Shown: positions 62,462 through 64,000 of the stretch, in pieces | How positions within the stretch are numbered: position 1 is the first letter of the stretch | Layout of the letters: every line of letters starts with the position of its first letter | Assembly: GCF_002699985.1 (NCBI RefSeq) | Contig: NZ_LKBT01000012.1 | Coordinates: 124,001-188,000, forward strand | Direction: 5' to 3' | Length of the DNA stretch: 64,000 nucleotides | Source of the DNA: Pseudomonas sp. ICMP 561 | GTDB taxonomy: Bacteria; Pseudomonadota; Gammaproteobacteria; Pseudomonadales; Pseudomonadaceae | Notes under the pieces: generated by a model | What the model was told of the DNA's origin: nothing | Seen by the model: the letters and a program-made list of their open reading frames with translations, nothing else | The model's database searches: none | Program-made: the position numbers and the translations under genes

Positions 62462-63124
62462 ATGTACGAGTGGGATTTTTCCGCACTCTGGGAATATCGC
62501 TGGCTGCTGCTTGAAGGCCTTGGCCTGACAGTGTCCTTTACCGCTGCCATCGTTGTGGGCGGACTGGTTATCGGGCTGCTGGCGGCGATGGGGCTGCTGT
62601 CTCGTTTTGCGCTGGTGCGGGCTTTTGCACTGATGTTCACAGAAGTCTTTCGCTGCACGCCGGTGCTGGTGCAACTGATCTGGTTCTATTACGCGCTGCC
62701 GATTCTGGCGGGTGTCGAGATGACGCCGATCACCGCTTCGTTGCTGGCCTTGTCCTGTTATGGCGGTGCGTTCTACGCCGAGATCATTCGTGGCGGTATC
62801 GTTTCCATTGAGGCTGGTCAGCGCGAGGCGGGCGGTGCGTTGGGCATGACGCCGATGCTGACCATGCGGCGGATCATTCTGCCCCAGGCCATCAGGCGCA
62901 TGGTGCCTGCATTGATGAACCAGTCGATCATGCAATTCAAAAACACCTCGCTGGTGTCGGTGCTGGCCGTACCCGACCTTGTGTACCAGGGGCAGATGAT
63001 TGCCCATGACAGTTTTCGCCCGCTTGAGACCTATTCGGCGGTGGCCGTGGCCTACTTTGTCATCCTGTTTCCGCTCACCCTGATCGTGCGCTATCGCGAG
63101 AAGAAACACGGAGCCCTTCAATAA
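62462..63124 (+). CDS. Polar amino acid ABC transporter, permease
   Basis: A 220-residue HisMQ-family permease with about five helices. It has LLLEGLGLTVSFTAAIV, the TEVFRCTPVLVQLIWFYYAL EAA-like start and SIEAGQREAGGALGMTPMLT with RRIILPQAIRRMVPALMNQS, typical of the family. ATG at 62462 follows GGGG at a fair distance. Its stop codon shares one base with the ATPase start. Confidence 0.9.
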   Translation: MYEWDFSALWEYRWLLLEGLGLTVSFTAAIVVGGLVIGLLAAMGLLSRFALVRAFALMFTEVFRCTPVLVQLIWFYYALPILAGVEMTPITASLLALSCYGGAFYAEIIRGGIVSIEAGQREAGGALGMTPMLTMRRIILPQAIRRMVPALMNQSIMQFKNTSLVSVLAVPDLVYQGQMIAHDSFRPLETYSAVAVAYFVILFPLTLIVRYREKKHGALQ

Positions 63125-63900
63125 TGTCCGCGAAACCGAAGATCGAAATCACCTCGCTGCGCAAGAGTTTCGGGGCGCTGGAAGTGTTGAAGAACATCAA
63201 CTTCAAGGTTGAAGAGGGGGGCGTTGTCTCGCTGATAGGTCCTTCCGGTTCCGGCAAGTCGACGCTCCTTCGCTCCATCAATCTGCTGGTTGAGCCTGAT
63301 GCGGGCGAAATCCGTGTGGGGGATACCACGTTCCTTTTCGGTCAGGGCCGCCGCCCGCCCGGCACTAAAGAACTCGCGGCTTTTCGGGCGAGAACCGGCA
63401 TGGTCTTCCAGAACTTCAACCTGTTTCCGCACATGAGCGTGCTGGAAAACGTGATGGAAGCGCCGGTCCACGTGCGTCGGCTGAGCAAGAGCGTGGCCCG
63501 GGATCTGGCCATGGCGCAGCTGGAGAAAGTCGGTCTGGCTGACCGTGCTCAGCAAATGCCCAAAACATTGTCCGGCGGCCAGATGCAGCGCGTGGCCATT
63601 GCACGAGCGTTGGCGATGGAACCTGAAGTGATGCTGTTCGATGAAGCCACTTCGGCGCTGGACCCTGAATTGGTAGGCGAGGTGCTGAGCACCATTCAGC
63701 AGTTGGCGGCGGATGGCATGACCATGGTGATCGTCACTCATGAGATCGCCTTTGCCCGTGAAGTGGCTGATCGTGTGGTGTTCATGCGTGACGGCTATGT
63801 GATCGAGGAAGGTCCTGCGCGGGAGACCATCGACAACCCGCGTGAAGACGCCACGCGTAACTTCCTCAACCATTTCCATAAAGGTAGCGGCGCCCGTTGA
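63124..63900 (+). CDS. Polar amino acid ABC transporter, ATP-binding protein
   Basis: 258 residues of the GlnQ/HisP type. Walker A GPSGSGKST, Q-loop VFQNFNLFPHMSV, signature LSGGQMQRVAIARAL, Walker B VMLFDEATSALDP and switch VTHEIAF are all present. Start overlaps the permease stop (TAATG). It powers the import of the substrate bound by the 61573 protein. Confidence 0.95.
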   Translation: MSAKPKIEITSLRKSFGALEVLKNINFKVEEGGVVSLIGPSGSGKSTLLRSINLLVEPDAGEIRVGDTTFLFGQGRRPPGTKELAAFRARTGMVFQNFNLFPHMSVLENVMEAPVHVRRLSKSVARDLAMAQLEKVGLADRAQQMPKTLSGGQMQRVAIARALAMEPEVMLFDEATSALDPELVGEVLSTIQQLAADGMTMVIVTHEIAFAREVADRVVFMRDGYVIEEGPARETIDNPREDATRNFLNHFHKGSGAR

Positions 63901-63979
63901 ACCGGGCCTGACCGATTTCAACAGACATTAATCGTGCCCAGTCTCTGATTGTTCAGGCTGCGCGGCGGGCGGAGGAGTC

Positions 63980-64000
63980 ATGACCATGACAAACGAAAGT
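63980..64000 (+). CDS. Start of a further gene, cut by the window edge
   Basis: GGAGGAG at 63971-63977 is followed by ATG at 63980 and another in-frame ATG at 63986, the better spaced. Only MTNES-type residues are visible, so the product cannot be named. It is close enough to the ABC genes to share their operon. Confidence 0.5.

Overview
The window reads as chromosome of a Pseudomonas, most likely the P. syringae group. Pointers are the thrS-infC-rpmI-rplT-pheST-ihfA block with its tRNA-Pro(GGG), a DpkA sequence very close to remembered P. syringae versions, a PvdQ-type acylase, DUF1654/DUF2388 small proteins, and GTAGGAGC...GCTCCTAC REP elements. This assignment rests on family knowledge and gene order; no search was run.

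Layout. 0-5.4 kb: 5' end of dgt, an EAL-YkuI_C phosphodiesterase, the yqjD/yqjE/third-gene membrane operon, an OafA-type acyltransferase, a PAP2-like membrane protein and a thioredoxin-fold protein. 5.4-6.0 kb: a gene-free island of nested inverted repeats. 6.2-13.5 kb: sodC, a RluA-type pseudouridine synthase, a lipoprotein, molybdenum cofactor genes (mobA divergent from moaB-moeA), a rhamnosyltransferase-like GT2, and a Kef-type antiporter. 13.8-24 kb: small membrane and regulatory genes, pvdQ with a possible PvdS-type promoter, an orphan FecR-like anti-sigma gene, dpkA, a ParD-like/methionine aminopeptidase pair, small unknowns, and endA behind a DUF1654 gene. 24-31.2 kb: a complete ribose operon, rbsB-A-C-R-K-D, ending in a nucleoside hydrolase with a signal peptide and preceded by a perfect 14-bp LacI-type operator. 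31-40.8 kb: small secreted proteins, a cold-shock protein and the translation block. 41-44.7 kb: a loosely packed accessory stretch with an orphan SUKH (SMI1/KNR4) gene, a frame-broken gene remnant and several tiny ORFs.

44.7-58.7 kb is the most interesting part. A FAD oxidoreductase, an aldehyde dehydrogenase and a DapA-family lyase/deaminase form an overlapping minus-strand operon. Beside them lie a Rieske-type N-demethylase-like oxygenase, a LysR regulator, a ProVWX-type betaine ABC transporter whose binding protein keeps three aromatic-cage tryptophans, a MmgE/PrpD-family protein, a GATase1-AraC regulator of the GbdR/CdhR type, and a PrpF-family isomerase. Together they look like an import-and-degrade system for a quaternary ammonium compound. 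The substrate cannot be read from the sequence. The gene set resembles hydroxyproline-betaine or proline-betaine pathways but is not identical to either.

58.8-64 kb: a small membrane protein, a PotF-type polyamine-binding protein without its own permease, a second LysR regulator, and a three-gene polar amino acid ABC transporter with one more gene starting at the right edge. The whole 44.7-64 kb stretch is therefore rich in nitrogen-compound uptake and catabolism.
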